Shown here piece after piece: positions 21,693 through 32,807 of a stretch of 64,000 bases of DNA. The DNA lies in contig RQOL01000711.1 in NCBI GenBank assembly GCA_013076295.1, positions 1 through 64,000 on the forward strand, read 5' to 3'. How positions within the stretch are numbered: the stretch's first letter is position 1; each line of letters starts with the position of its first letter. The stretch is from Sanderia malayensis (lineage: Eukaryota > Cnidaria > Scyphozoa > Semaeostomeae > Pelagiidae). Under the pieces are notes generated by a model. It was not told the DNA's origin and did no database searches. It saw only the letters and a list, made by a program, of their open reading frames with translations. Both the position numbers and the translations under genes were made by a program.

Positions 21693-22649
21693 TGAGAAAT
21701 GGCGTCCAGACGTGGCCCTAGGCCTGAGCAAAAAAATTTACATAACAACAATAAAAAAATTACCAAACGGGTTTCAATAGCGAATTTCTTTAGCACAAAT
21801 ATACTCAAAATTTCATACATTTTCAAATGAAAACATAATTTAAACTATATCATATTGTTTTATAACAATATTAAAAGAAAACTGCGAAGAGGTCCTTTAC
21901 AAAATGTCTACGAAAGTTTATTGAAGTGGAGTAACTAAAACGCCAATAATTATAATTTCTTTCACTCAAAGCCCCGCAAATTCTCTCTCATTTAAAAGAG
22001 AATGTTTTAAAATTTTGAATAATATAAAAATTTTTCATGTAACTACCTTGACCTTTTAGAATTCAGGGTTTTTAAGGCCTTAATATTTTCTGAAGTGAAC
22101 GAAAATTTTATTTTTTAAAACCCACTTTGAAAATAAAAAAAAAAAAGCATGTGCTTCTCAAGTTGCAAACAAGTACTTAAACCCTGAATTCTAACAGGTC
22201 AAGGCAGTTTAATGGAAATTTTTTATATTTTTCAAAATTTTAAAACATTATCTTTTAAATGAGAAAGAATTTGCGTGGCTTTGAGTGAAAGAAATTATAA
22301 TTATTGGCAACTTAGTTACTCCACTTCAATAAGCTTTGGTAGACATTTTTTAAGGGACCTCTTCGCAGTTTTCTTTTAATATTATTATAAAACAATATGA
22401 TATAGTTTAAATTATGTTTTCATTTGAAAATGTATGAAATTTTGAGTATATTTGTGCTAAAGAAATTCGCTATTGAAACCTGGTTGGTATTTTTTTTATT
22501 GTCGTTATGTAAATTTTCTTGCTCAGACCTAGGGCCACTTCTAGACGCCATTTTTCATCAGGCGTTTCCATACTTATTGGAGCTAAGTGTATAATCAAAG
22601 TAAATTTGTGTTATGATGATCTCAATAAAAGCATAAAATATGGTCAATA
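21601..22649. repeat. palindrome whose arms extend 60 bp beyond the MITE
   Basis: The inverted symmetry continues outside the element: 21601-21660 is the inverse of 22590-22649, nearly without change (TATTGACCATATTTTATGC on the left against its inverse on the right). The left flank belongs to the ORF ending at 21692, so ordinary flanking DNA has been duplicated in inverse orientation. Total arm length is about 520 bp. Confidence 0.9.
21661..22589. mobile_element. fold-back MITE, CACTTAG family, TA target duplication (copy 1)
   Basis: The tips CACTTAGCTCC and GGAGCTAAGTG are flanked by TA (21659-21660, 22590-22591), as for Tc1/mariner-type MITEs. The two halves are nearly complete inverted copies of about 430 bp around a centre near 22130. 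The arms share long blocks with copy 2 at 48229-49305, for example AAATGGCGTC near the tip and AATAATTATAATTTCTTTCA further in. No transposase is encoded. Confidence 0.9.
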
Positions 22650-22703
22650 TTTCGTATTATGTTATGTTCACATTGTTAGAAATTACTTCTACCACATTTG
22701 TGC

Positions 22704-24023
22704 TTATAACATATTATTGAGTAACGTTTTTGTGTACTCTTTGACCTGACAATATATATCCTTCCAGTGTGACTGTGAAATGCCAAGAGGGTCCATTTCA
22801 ATGTTTAATTCTTCAAGTATACCATCTGTTGTAATGCCCGGTTCTGGAATTTGGAGGTTGTAATTGACGTGATTTGCTATATTTTCTGATGGGAATGGAC
22901 TATTCCAGTCAACCCCAAAGCCGTTAATTTCATGGTCACGAAGCAACACATTGGTGCATTTGATACCCCTTAGTCCCTCTGCCCACAGCTGCATAGTTGT
23001 TTGATTTGACTTCGTTCTTATCGAGTGGTGGTGATACCCCCCAGAAATAGTGAAATGTGATTGTTTATTCTTGGCAAGAAAACGTATTGTAAACAAAGCA
23101 AATCCACTTCATGAACAGGTCTCGCCAGAATCACTCTATTCGCTGGCTGTGGCAGCTCTTCCCTGATATATAATTTACCCTGGATGGACCCCGGAGTGAG
23201 TGGCTGAACATAAACCAAACTACGTCCACATTTTCCACACCTTGATTCCCTGGTACACGAGATGGTAGCCCAAGGTAATTGTCCGCTTCAGTGAACAAAT
23301 TTAACACTGTTGTGGCCTTGTTGTTTGTGGAGCACTTGAGGAACATAATTCTGCGTGAAAACCCATCAATGCACCCATGTACAACAAACCTCCATCTAAT
23401 TAGCTTGTGGTTACCATCCAAATGCCACAGTGAAAGTGAACCAGGAACGAAATATCTTCTTCGCCTGACTGTGTGTAGTTGCGTGATTCTCATGAGCAGC
23501 CCATCTGGATTGATCCGCCACATTGCACTGCGAACTCTTTGCCATTGGAGTTTGAACCCTGTTGATAATAAGAAACCTTTCATTCTCCTTATCCCACATT
23601 CAGGGAAATTTCCAATGATTTCCTGAACGGTACCGCCGAGATCACCATGAGATATATTTCAATATTGCATCACATCATCAGCCAAATCAAAAGCTTGAAT
23701 TCTTCTAGACACTGTTTTTGTGCTAACATTGAATAATTCAGCAACTTTTGTTTTTGTTGAACCATATGTTAGGTAACTTTTCAATGTTTCTTTAGGTATG
23801 TCAAGATATGGACGCCCAACCTCATTCCGGAAAGCGTAATTTTCTCTTCTTTTTGTAAAGAATCTTCCAAAACCTGGTGTGCCTGGAACAAGATTGGAAA
23901 AACATCTTCGTGGAAAAAACCAGGCCATGCATTTTCACAATGAATGCAAAGAATTGATACTTGTTCCAAACAGTAAACTGCATAATCTACTATGTTTGTT
24001 GGACAGTCTGAGAAATTTTCCAA
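22704..24023 (-). pseudogene. IS3-like DDE integrase/transposase, decayed copy 1
   Basis: From 24023 downward the minus strand encodes an N-terminal region, then a helix-turn-helix (GRPYLDIPKETLKSYL ... VAELFNVSTKTVSRRIQ), then the rve-type core: SLWHLDGNHKLIRWRFVVHG, GFSRRIMFLKCSTNNKAT, PSRVPGNQGVENV and SQRIER. The C-terminal domain is kept (LWAEGLRGIKCTNV, INGFGVDWNSPFPSENIANH). The second catalytic Asp is replaced (PGNQG where the sister copy has RSDHSG), and several frame changes occur, so it is dead. It is homologous to the gene at 32808-33916 and the fragment at 53561-53806. Confidence 0.88.
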
Positions 24024-24968
24024 TTCTCGAGAGATTCTTCTTAGTTCAGGAAGTATTAATGACCATAAATTTTCATGAGGCTAAGTCAATGGCAATGCCA
24101 TTGAAAAAAAGACATTACCAATTATTGCTGTCTCCAAGCATTTCTCATTCCCAAACCTCCAGGGGTATTTAGCTGTGCCAACCACGAGTCCATTAACCAT
24201 TGTTTTCATGATCTTTTCTCAGATAACGTTGAATTCAATTTATCATGGCGGAAATTCTTGAAGAATAGTTGGATTCCCCAATCTTATTGCCGAACTTAAG
24301 TCACCAGGAGAACCTTTTTGCCTACAAGCTGGTTGTCTCATTACTATCCCTGATGCACAACGGCACAGTCATTGGACACAGTTCTGATTGGGTGAGATCT
24401 TTCTTTATTTTTACTATGTGTTGTTTGCGCTGTCTTCGTCTGCATTTTCATGGTTTCCGAAAACAACCAAGAAGTTGAGAGTTTAGATACTTAAACTCGG
24501 CTAATGGCTTTAGAGAGCTCCATCTCCAAAATTCAGGATACCATATATCGGGCCTCAGCCACACAATCCTCCGGGCACAGCCTGGCTTCGGCCGCAGGTA
24601 TGTCCTCCTTCAGTCATCAGGGAGGTCAGGCCGATTTTTGGCTTACCCCAAGTTTTTTGCAGGTTGCACCACTTGCCCAACTAGCTTCTTCTTTTGCGCC
24701 ATAGAGATTCACCCCATTTCACCTGTCCGCCAGGCCAGATGTTTGGCGGCAATGCCCTCCTATGCTTTGGTTCTTGAACCTCAGAAATGGCTTTCCTTCC
24801 CATTGTCTCAAGCTGTATCCTTCATGGGAGGTTTACCACCAGTCCCAGGCTACCTTACCAGTTTGATTGAAAGAACGTGAATTTATTGACTTCAGTCTTT
24901 TATGTCTGTGCAATATTTGCTCTGCCAGAGCCTAATAGCCACAATGTGAGCGACCTTATTGGGTATGC

Positions 24969-25260
24969 TTGGGAAAGGGTTTTATGTTGTTGATCTTGCC
25001 CTACATTTCGGTCTCTGCTCCACGCATTTTCACTAGGTTTGCGAAAGTACTGCAGTCGATCTTTGAGCAAGGTGGCCAACATGCCACTGTCCTCCACTAC
25101 CTGGATGATTTCATCATCTTTGGCAAGGTAGACTCACCTGGCTGCGCCAACATGCTTCACCCTTTACTACGATTTGCGAAAATTAGGTATTCCAGTTACG
25201 TCTGAGATAACTTTTCTGGGTTTCATTCTCAATACCGAATCTCTCGAACTACATTTGCCG
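24969..25260 (+). pseudogene. DIRS reverse transcriptase fragment
   Basis: The polymerase motif block is SAPRIFTRFAKVLQSIFEQ followed by the active site VLHYLDDFIIFG. After a frame change comes LGIPVTSEITFLGFILNTES, the region right after the catalytic motif in DIRS-type enzymes. Upstream fingers are only partly readable. Confidence 0.85.
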
Positions 25261-25862
25261 GACAAAAAATACAAAATATATAAAAACAATTTTCGCTTTG
25301 TTCAACGAAGTTTACAGGCAGAAAGCACGAGCTTCTCTTGTCAATTGGTGCTCTGCAGCATTGCTGCAAGGCCATTGTTTTGGATCGACCCTTCTTGAGA
25401 CGGGTTATCAACCCGCACAAGGTCCTGAAATTAGATCAACATGTGCGGCTGTCAGCGTGGGAGCAGAATGATATCACTTGATGGGTCACCCTGTTGTCGC
25501 AGTAGAATTGGCGCAACTTACTCCATTATCGTAATTGTCAAGGTCACTTCCAATGTGACCGAGGGTAAAGGGTTTGCAGATAATTATAACAATCAATGGT
25601 ATGCTGCCCCCTGGCCTGACAATCCATTGTCTTTCAACATTGTCATCAAAGAATTTATCTGGCTGCAATGCAATATCTTGCTCATTGTGGTTTTTTTGAG
25701 GGGTGTGGATCTCCTTTCCCTGTATCCAAATTGACCTTGTTGCGTTTCATCTGCAGCTTAAGCATAATACATAAATCATCTTCAATTAAGGTTTATTTAG
25801 CAGCTGTCCGTTCACTTCAATTACGTCATGGCTAACCTCTGGAAGGTAGTTTGTGAATCCCT

Positions 25863-26271
25863 ATGTCTACCCGAGGCTTAAACAGAATTGAAGTTGCGCC
25901 ATCTAAGCAAAAAATGCCTATCACTCCATTTGTTCTGAGGCTTAGCAGGTCCCAGCTAGATCTTTTGGTCTTTCACAAAATAATGAAGTGCCAATGTTCC
26001 GTTATTTTGTTGGGAGAACTATTCTCCCCTGACAAAAGGAACATTAAACAGCAGATTACAACACATCTTGCGGTTGTGTGGCTGGCCTAAAACGGTCACA
26101 TTGCAGAGTTTCTGCGCCAGGGCTGCAACAACGGCTGTTTCTTTGGGTTTCCCGGACTATTTGATCAAAGCCTTAGGGCGATGGTCACGTGACGCTTATC
26201 CAGTTTATATCAAGCTTTCACAAAGTCAACTATTATTGGCTTCACAAACACTTTCACATTCCATACGTTAG
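25863..26271 (+). pseudogene. DIRS tyrosine recombinase fragment
   Basis: KQKMPITPFVLRLSRSQLDL is the start of the catalytic domain. After a frame change, QSFCARAATTAVSLGFPDYL and IKALGRWSRDAYPVYIKLSQ give the C-terminal active-site region with the tyrosine. The usual His-x-x-Arg of the HSFRIGAA-type motif reads QSFCARAA, so both residues look lost and the enzyme should be inactive. Confidence 0.85.
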
Positions 26272-26280
26272 TGGATGGGT

Positions 26281-27990
26281 TGCCTGCTGGCGGCCAACAC
26301 CAGATTATTCCATACTTTAGATACTACTTGGTTTCTACTATGATCCATACTTAACATTTTATCTACATGTGTAGCGATATTTGTTTATTAATTCAAAATG
26401 TTTTGCTTCAATGTACCCAATGTCCTTTGTGCACATGAACACACCTCTGTCGGGGTGCAATAGGTTATTTGGTGACCTTGTCTATAAACAAGTATGCAGA
26501 AGGGTAGTCGGGAGGTAACGTTGCTATATCGGACACTGAAGCAAACGAGAAGTTTCATTTTATAATGATATTTGACTCTTGATTCAGGTGACAAAATTAA
26601 GTTACTGAGAGACATGTAGTTTCTCAAACAAAAGACAAGAATGAATTCCTCTATAGCTACATGCCCCAAGGGTGGACACAGATAACATATCTTACTCATG
26701 GCATGATGTGACACAAGAGAAGAAATGACTGTATACCACTTCTATGAATACGTGTCTCAAACGTCACACTGATAATACATATTGCACAGGCTATACAATG
26801 CCTCAACTGACAAAAGTGTCTCAAATAAAGACACAAGCACAATTTTATTCACCATATTGATAGCCAAGCCTTTAGATAGTGGGGCCTTTCGCCTGGTACT
26901 TTTTACAGCATATATGTTCCTTGGAAGGTTACCACAGATTACTTTCAGTGGATCGTGCTAGGTGCCTTAATTATGATTTTTTTATCTTTTTATTTTTTAC
27001 GTTTATTATTATGCTTACATTCCCAACCTGCCATTTTCTAGGTTTATTGTGTGGAGGGTTGAGAGGAATTGCTAGCTCTAAGCCAAAGATGATTGAATTA
27101 GTTAATTAGTTGGTGGATAAATCAAAAATATTACGTTCGGTGGCAGGAAAATTTGCACGATAAATTGGGATTACACAAAGTAAAAGCATATCCCCAATCA
27201 AGGAATCCGGGCGGGTAGGCTAAGCGCCCAATTTCTTGAGAAAACATTAAATGCTATTAATGTCTGTTTATATTCTGGAGCAAAATAGCCAGCGTACTCT
27301 GTAAAGAGTAATGCATTTTACGGCAGCCTATTTTGCAACGAGAACAGTGGCAATGCAAACAGCTGCTGCACAGTTTTTCAAACAAAAACTGTGAACAAAA
27401 AGCATGGATATATCAGAGGCTAGAAAACGAATTTGATGGTTATTATACTACAGACTGAAACACAAGGAAGGGTCTTGGCCCGGGTGGTCTTTTTTTCGGC
27501 CATCTGATGTGGCTGACATTGTTGTGGCTTGCTGTGGCTTCAATATTTTCTTTACTTTACACTATTCTATGCCAATAATACTAACCCGCGCTACATTTCA
27601 AAGCGCTGTTACTTTCTGCTCCGTCCTTCTCCATGAACTGCTCTACAATGTTCTCTTGTTGCTGCTGAATTGTTGATAAGCTCTCCACTAGCTGACCTGT
27701 TGCAGCAGACTTAGTTGCCTTATTTTTCTTTTATCTCTTTGGTTGTAGTTGCTCGATGCCTGAAGCTGCCTTTTCTAGCTGGACATCTTCCCTTTCATTG
27801 TTATTTTGCTCTTCTTTGGTTTCTTCTCTTGCTATTACATTCCCTGTCTTTCTCACTTGTCCAAGTTACGCAAGACCATTTGCTCGAAGGATCTAATCAA
27901 AAAGTGCATAGTACTTGGGCTTATTCCGCCCTTCTCCACTTCTAAGATTTTTTGCCTCAGCAGCTTAGGTCCTATCTTTTAAACTATTTA
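26281..27990. other. stretch without a recognisable gene
   Basis: Only short frames without domain features. No TIR pair, tRNA or array was seen. Confidence 0.5.
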
Positions 27991-27999
27991 GTTTCCTCT

Positions 28000-28740
28000 T
28001 TATGACATCTGTTTCCCTGCCTTGTCAATTTCTGCCATTATTCTTTTCCATGCTTGAGGATTCTTGTGACTCTCCAACTCGACAAATGCTTCTTTCCATG
28101 CATTCACAAATGCACCTGTTTGCTCTGTTGTCCAATTTACACGTTCTTTTCCCAAAGCATCAGCTGATGAAGTTGTAGCGGGTGAAGGCAACACTGCTTC
28201 GATCATGAAGATAAGTATTCTGCTGGTCTTAATTTTGTTCCATAAAAGAAGGTGCGAAAAATGTTCAGTTCGTGAGCTTCTTGGTGTGATGGCAGAGTTG
28301 CTAAAGACATTGATGAGAGGAAAATGTGGGCGTTACATAAGAACGAGATATTGGTGAGGAATTCACAGCCTTGAGGAATTCACCAATTGGCCTCTGCATC
28401 ATCATCATGACCATTACCAATTTGTATTCTTTTTGTTTTATACTGTCATTGCTGCTGTCTCTGCTGCTGCTCATCATCATCATCATTATCATCATCATCA
28501 CTTTCACCTTCGTCTTCCATAATTAGAAACAACTTTCGTTTGCTGTCGCCACCATCCATCATGTCATCGTCATGATCATCATCATTGTTGATGTCTTCCT
28601 CGGAAGCCAGTTAGCTTAATTTGTCCCAACTAATGACATCGGCATCATTTTCATCATAATCATCATCGCTGTCTCCTGCTCCTCTGGCATGAAACTCCGC
28701 CTTGTCACAAACAACACTTTCCAAAATATCCGAATACTTC
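28000..28740 (-). pseudogene. Myb/SANT-like protein fragment and acidic region
   Basis: The minus-strand frame 28206-28000 contains NWTTEQTGAFVNAWKEAFVE and NPQAWKRIMAEIDKAGKQ, a Myb/SANT-type trihelix with the expected tryptophan spacing, as found in DNA-binding partners of transposons and in host factors. Upstream on the same strand (28740-28440) is a broken acidic frame rich in Asp (DDDDNDDDDE, with SKRKLFLIMED before it), underlaid by an ATC microsatellite on the plus strand. The two parts may belong to one gene with introns or frame breaks. I cannot connect them with certainty. Confidence 0.45.
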
Positions 28741-28968
28741 TTCGATGTGGCGAAAAAATTTCTGCAATGATTTACACTCAAAACATTTTAGCTGTGTCCA
28801 TCAAGTTAGTTTTGTAAAGCATTAAAAAATTAGTTTCTTTCAATTCCACAATCACTCACTCCTCATCATCCCTGTCAAAAATTCCCCAAGTATTCTGCAC
28901 CTGGTAAACAAAATTCTAATCCTTGGGGACAGTTGTGGTAAATCCTAGACGTTAGGTAGTCTGCTAAA

Positions 28969-29047
28969 AGGACATTATTTCGTCATAGACAATATTAGAC
29001 ATTACACTCACTATTGTAAAACAGTGGGTTTCTTTGTTTGTAGCCGA
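28969..29047 (+). repeat. direct repeat, left copy (pairs with 41086-41160)
   Basis: Both copies share GGACATYATTTC and AAACAGTGGGTTTC with about 75-80 bp of alignable sequence. They bracket the BEL remnant and could be traces of its LTRs or a duplicated element end. Confidence 0.55.
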
Positions 29048-29283
29048 CATGACAAACCTACTTCGAGTTTCACTGACACAGCTTCGCCATCCATGATTTC
29101 TGGCAAACTTCCTTTGCGACCCCTTCCTGCTGCTTGGAAACGTAACCCTGTGGAATAAGATGTCGATTGACTGACCACTTTGCTAGTACCCTTTTTCACA
29201 TAACTAATGTTTGCTACGGTAGTGGCAGCCTGTCCTCTTTGTTCTGAAAAAGGTTTATGAGGAAATGGTTTGCCAAATGACAC
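29011..29283 (-). CDS. unrecognised ORF, possible element gene
   Basis: A 90-residue minus-strand frame (MSFGKPFPHKPFSEQRGQ ... GRKGSLPEIMDGEAVSVKLE) with natural composition. Its last ~20 codons lie in the direct repeat 28969-29047, and a degraded equivalent (RWLQARKPTV) is found at 41086-41160. It may be part of an unknown element into which the BEL copy inserted, or of its terminal repeat. No domain recognised. Confidence 0.3.
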   Translation of the reverse strand: MSFGKPFPHKPFSEQRGQAATTVANISYVKKGTSKVVSQSTSYSTGLRFQAAGRGRKGSLPEIMDGEAVSVKLEVGLSCRLQTKKPTVLQ

Positions 29284-29285
29284 TT

Positions 29286-29345
29286 CGCTAACCTTTTTTA
29301 CTAGATGGGCTGGGAGGAGGAAGTGAAGCGAAGCAAGCGATGACC
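29286..29345 (-). repeat. short end fragment of the microsatellite-bearing repeat family
   Basis: TTTTTTTACTAGATGGGCTGG and the following GCGAAGCAAGCGATGA block resemble 49495-49555, the end of the repeat copy at 47430-49545. Only about 55 bp are present. Confidence 0.5.
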
Positions 29346-29346
29346 C

Positions 29347-29593
29347 CTAGCAATGATAGATTCTAGTTCTAGTAGCTCTTACATCTGTACCAGAACGTTG
29401 GCACAACTGAAGGTGAAGCCATCAAGAGTTGAGATGAGGATCATAGAGCAGATGTATGGAAGAGTGATCAAAACAGTCGAGACTTACAAGTGGAACAGCA
29501 AGCACTCTTTGAAGTTAACTCTACCAGGACCGAGACAGAAATTGAAGACCCAACATTCGCCAAAGCTACCCAGTGAGAAAAAATCTTTCGGAT
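29347..29593 (+). pseudogene. BEL/Pao protease-like fragment, left part of a split element
   Basis: The plus-strand frame reads IDSSSSSSYICTRTLAQLKV, resembling a retroelement aspartic protease start (DTG/DSG replaced by DSS), then RIIEQMYGRVIKTVETYKW. It stops at the TIR element inserted at 29600. RNase H-like and integrase parts of a BEL element continue beyond the insertion at 39272-41085. Reverse transcriptase is absent from both sides, so it was probably deleted earlier. The protease call is tentative. Confidence 0.5.
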
Positions 29594-29599
29594 TCCATC

Positions 29600-29920
29600 T
29601 ATGGTAAGCATTATGATGCAATATTCAAGTGGTACATTTTTGTTCACATTCAACAACTATTTTCCTTCTCGACTTGAATACATTCAAAATTCAACCTGGA
29701 ATATCCATTCAACAATTTAATTTTCGTTCAACAATTTCATTTTCATTCAACAATTTCATTTTATTCAACAATTTCATTTTCCTTCAATAATTTCATTTTC
29801 ATTCATTAATGTAATTTTCATTTAACAATTTCACTTTTATTCAACAATTTTATTTTCATTCAACAATTTCCTGCGCATCTGTTTTGCGCATAGTGCCATG
29901 CCGTGTGATTTCAAACTAAA
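29600..29920 (+). repeat. left TIR with subterminal tandem repeats
   Basis: The inverse of 38950-39265. After ~85 bp of unique TIR it holds about ten copies of an ATTCAACAATTTCATTTT-like unit (about 29690-29873), then TTTCCTGCGCATCTGTTTTG and the leader of the HECT gene. Confidence 0.9.
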
Positions 29921-29922
29921 AC

Positions 29923-31360
29923 ATGGCCGCCAGGAACAGCAGTGTCGGAGAAGATGACATTGAGGCAACAGTGAGAAAGTTTGCGAGGGAGGAAATCCAA
30001 AGTTTTAGTGGTTCTTCGGGCGTAGGCGTGGGGACTTTACTGAATAGAACACGCTCTCTTATTCAGTCAGCTGCTGCTTCATCATCAACCACGGCACTAC
30101 CACCAGCAGCTGTGCAAAGCACACCCATTAGGACTAGCATGGGTGCCAGGACAAGACCGCGGCCTAACCTGTCATTGTCATCATCAGGTATGCTGCAAGG
30201 ACAAGGTGGTCAACAACGTAGAATACAAAGTGTGACGGGTCATCCATATAGACCCCTGAAAAAAAGGCCATTCCTAATAAGAAGGCAACTGGTGTACCAA
30301 AGAGTGTGTATCTACTCGATTTCAAAATGGAAGATGGCGGCAATCTTGAAGACAGTGACGAGCCGCCACAGTGTAATTTCAGTGAATCACTTGTAATTTT
30401 AAAGGGAGAATTTGATCTCACACCTGGTGATTCTGAAGAAAACATTCGGCATGAGTTGTGTGAAGTTTTCAAAACAAAGTTCCCAGAAATAAATTGTAAT
30501 GATTTTATTTTGTAAAGCGAGATAGAAATTCTCTTGTAAAACCAGCAGTGAAGAAGAACAACAAGTGGGATTTTTTGCATGTTAAAAGCTTAGTGGGACA
30601 AGGAAGGCTGTGTGTGCAACTAAAAATTCCATCAAAGGATATTATCAGTAGATGAAGCTTAATGATAGATGATGAATTAGATATGATGCATTTGGCTGTG
30701 AATTACTGCCTGAAGTTGAAAACAATGACATTAGAAATTGGGCTCTGCAAACATCATCACCAAGCGTCACTTTTCATGATGCACTGCAAGAAGCAATACC
30801 CGGTTCTTCAGGTATTAATGATCTAGCAAGTTCATCAAGCAGTTCACAAATTTCAATGCTAATGGGGATGTTTCCAAATGCTGCTGAGTCAGAATTACAG
30901 TCTGCCATCACAAGAAAAGGTTCCGTTTCAGGTGCAGTTGATGTACTTTGAGTACACAGAATATTTCACCAGAGTCCAATTCCCTAAAACCTAAGTCTGT
31001 CAAGGAAATGTTGAAGAATTTGCAAAAACATTTGAAAGATGAAGTATTTAAGCTTAGAGTTGACGAAGAAGACTTTTTGTCTGATACATTCCGTTACTAC
31101 AAGGACCCATCCTTTCACCCAACTATTAAGTTGAGCATTTGTTTAAATGAAAGCCCAGCAATTGATACTGGAGGAGTTCTCCAACAATTCTATACCAAGC
31201 TGTTCAGAAAACTAGCGAATAATGATGATGGGCTTCTTCTTCTCAAAGGAGAACCAAACAGAAAAGTTCCTGCATTTTCCGACACAAACGTCATGACAGG
31301 AATTTTGGAGGTCATTGGCAAAATTATTGCTCACAGCATGTACAGAACACTTGCTTCCCG
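29923..31360 (+). pseudogene. HECT-domain E3 ubiquitin-ligase-like gene of the TIR element
   Basis: The frame starts at 29923 just inside the TIR and encodes a Ser/Thr-rich N-terminus (EDDIEATVRKFAREEIQSFS). A frame change in an A-run near 30260 leads to VYLLDFKMEDGGNLEDSDE and SESLVILKGEFDLTPGDSEE. Another change at ~30512 leads to KNNKWDFLHVKSLVGQGRL. From 30948 the HECT N-lobe is clear: SLKPKSVKEMLKNLQKHL, SPAIDTGGVLQQFYTKLF and VIGKIIAHSMYR. The C-lobe with the catalytic cysteine is missing, because a repeat element enters at about 31355. In this form it cannot ligate ubiquitin. G2/M-specific E3-like families of fish and corals have a similar layout; that resemblance is from memory of the families. 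Confidence 0.8.
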
Positions 31361-32310
31361 GAGCCCGTCAAATACACAAAGTTTAATGTGGTTGGCGCAC
31401 TTCGTGCACTGCATTCGCTCCCACTCATGCCCATACATACATACATACATACATACATACCTACATACTATACCAACATACTATACCTACTATATCTACA
31501 TACTATACCTACATACTATACAAACATACTATACCAACATACTATACCTACTATAAAATCATAATATACCTACATACTATACCAACATACTATACCAACA
31601 TACTATACCTACTATAAAATCATACTATGCCTACATACTATACCCTACAATACTATACCCTACAATACAAACCCTACCATACATACCTTACAATACATAC
31701 CCTACATACATACCCTACAATACATACCCTACAATACATACCCTACAATACATACCCTACTATACATACCTTACAATACATACCCTACATACATACCCTA
31801 CAATACATACCCTACAATACATACCCTACAATACATACCCTACTATACATACCTTACAATACATACCCTACATACATACCCTACAATACATACCCTACAA
31901 TACATACCCTACAATACATACCCTAGTATACATACCCTACTATACATACTTCGACGTAACATTTCTAAAGAGAGTAAGGGTGGGAGGTCGAATCTCCCCC
32001 CCTAGCAAGCGACCACCCCGCGCCCACGCTGCCCCCCGAAAGCCGCTTTTGAAAGTTGATGATTTCAGTGTGAAGTTTGAAAAAAAATAGTTACTTTCAA
32101 AAACTTAATTCATCCTGGAAAATTTAAACTCAATCTGCAATAAAAAATATATCAAACTGTAGCTAAGGAAACAGCGAACACGTTGCAAATAGTCGCATCT
32201 CTTAAATAAGTAATACTGAATTCTAAGAGACAATTTAGTGGAGGTGGTTTTAATGAATTTTCCTAGCCGTGCAAAAAGCAAAACCTTTGAACACACTTTA
32301 GCAGTAGATT
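31355..32310 (+). mobile_element. microsatellite-bearing repeat element, copy A
   Basis: Starts with GGAGCCCGTCAAATA, continues GGTTGGCGCACTTCGTGC and CTCATGCCCATACATACA, then a long CATA/CCTA-type array (31431-31950), then CGACGTAACATTTCTAAA, CGCGCCCACGC and, further on, AAATAAGTAATACTGAATTC and ACCTTTGAACACACTTTAG. The same order occurs inverted at 47430-49545. It is inserted in the HECT gene. No protein is encoded; its class is unknown. Confidence 0.75.
31431..31950 (+). repeat. microsatellite/minisatellite array of CATAC-type units
   Basis: Starts as (CATA)n, passes through CTATACCTACATACTATAC units and ends as a regular ~14-bp ATACCCTACAATAC array. Apparent Tyr/Thr/Pro-rich ORFs across it are artefacts. 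Confidence 0.95.
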
Positions 32311-32807
32311 CTGAAAACATGTCTGCATTCTCTCACACATATATCATATGCGACTCAGTCAAGTCAAATGCAAAAGTATATTTCATCTCGACACTGATAA
32401 TCCCCGTTGTTTGCTTCCGCTCTCCGCCGCGGCTAATCGCCCTCCCGCAGTTTGACGTCACGACCTAAACTGCCCCAATTCAGACCCCAATTACTCCCCC
32501 CAAATCGCTTTCTAAAGTTATGAAAAAAATTTTAAAATTTGTGAAAACAATTTAATATTTATGCCTTGGGATGCGATTTTAATTAATTAGTTATTTATTG
32601 AGCTAGACGGAGTGGAGCAAAAAGCTACAATACACTTCAATACGAAAACTTGAAATGGGTCCTTGTTATTACATCACGTTTGTCGCAGTTGAAATGGCAA
32701 AATCGACGACTTTGCGGGCTTGTAAAAACAATTCTACTGGATCAATTGTCATTCTGGAAACGGTTCTATGATCAGTTCGAATAGGTTTACCATGAAATGC
32801 AAAAAAA
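32311..32807. other. non-coding stretch between repeat copy A and the integrase gene
   Basis: AT-rich with a GC patch (CTCCGCCGCGGCTAATCGCC near 32420). No gene. The integrase C-terminal domain expected here is missing, so a deletion or further insertion replaced it. Confidence 0.5.

Larger units (their letters stand above)
24500..26280 (+). mobile_element. DIRS-like tyrosine-recombinase retrotransposon remnant
   Basis: Plus-strand frames give, in order, a Ser-rich region (24504), a reverse transcriptase (24969-25260) and a tyrosine recombinase (about 25863-26271). This order and the recombinase type define DIRS-like elements. Frames change several times and stops are frequent. Neither inverted nor split terminal repeats were identified. 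Confidence 0.85.

Noticed and set aside
22519..22749. ORF MLRPRATSRRHFSSGV and its twin at 21531-21731
   Set aside because: They are the two arms of one palindrome read in opposite directions, so apparent conservation is sequence symmetry and not selection.
31627..31926. 99-residue Tyr/Thr/Pro/His-rich ORF
   Set aside because: It is translation of the ATACCCTACAATAC array, open in several frames, with no gene context.
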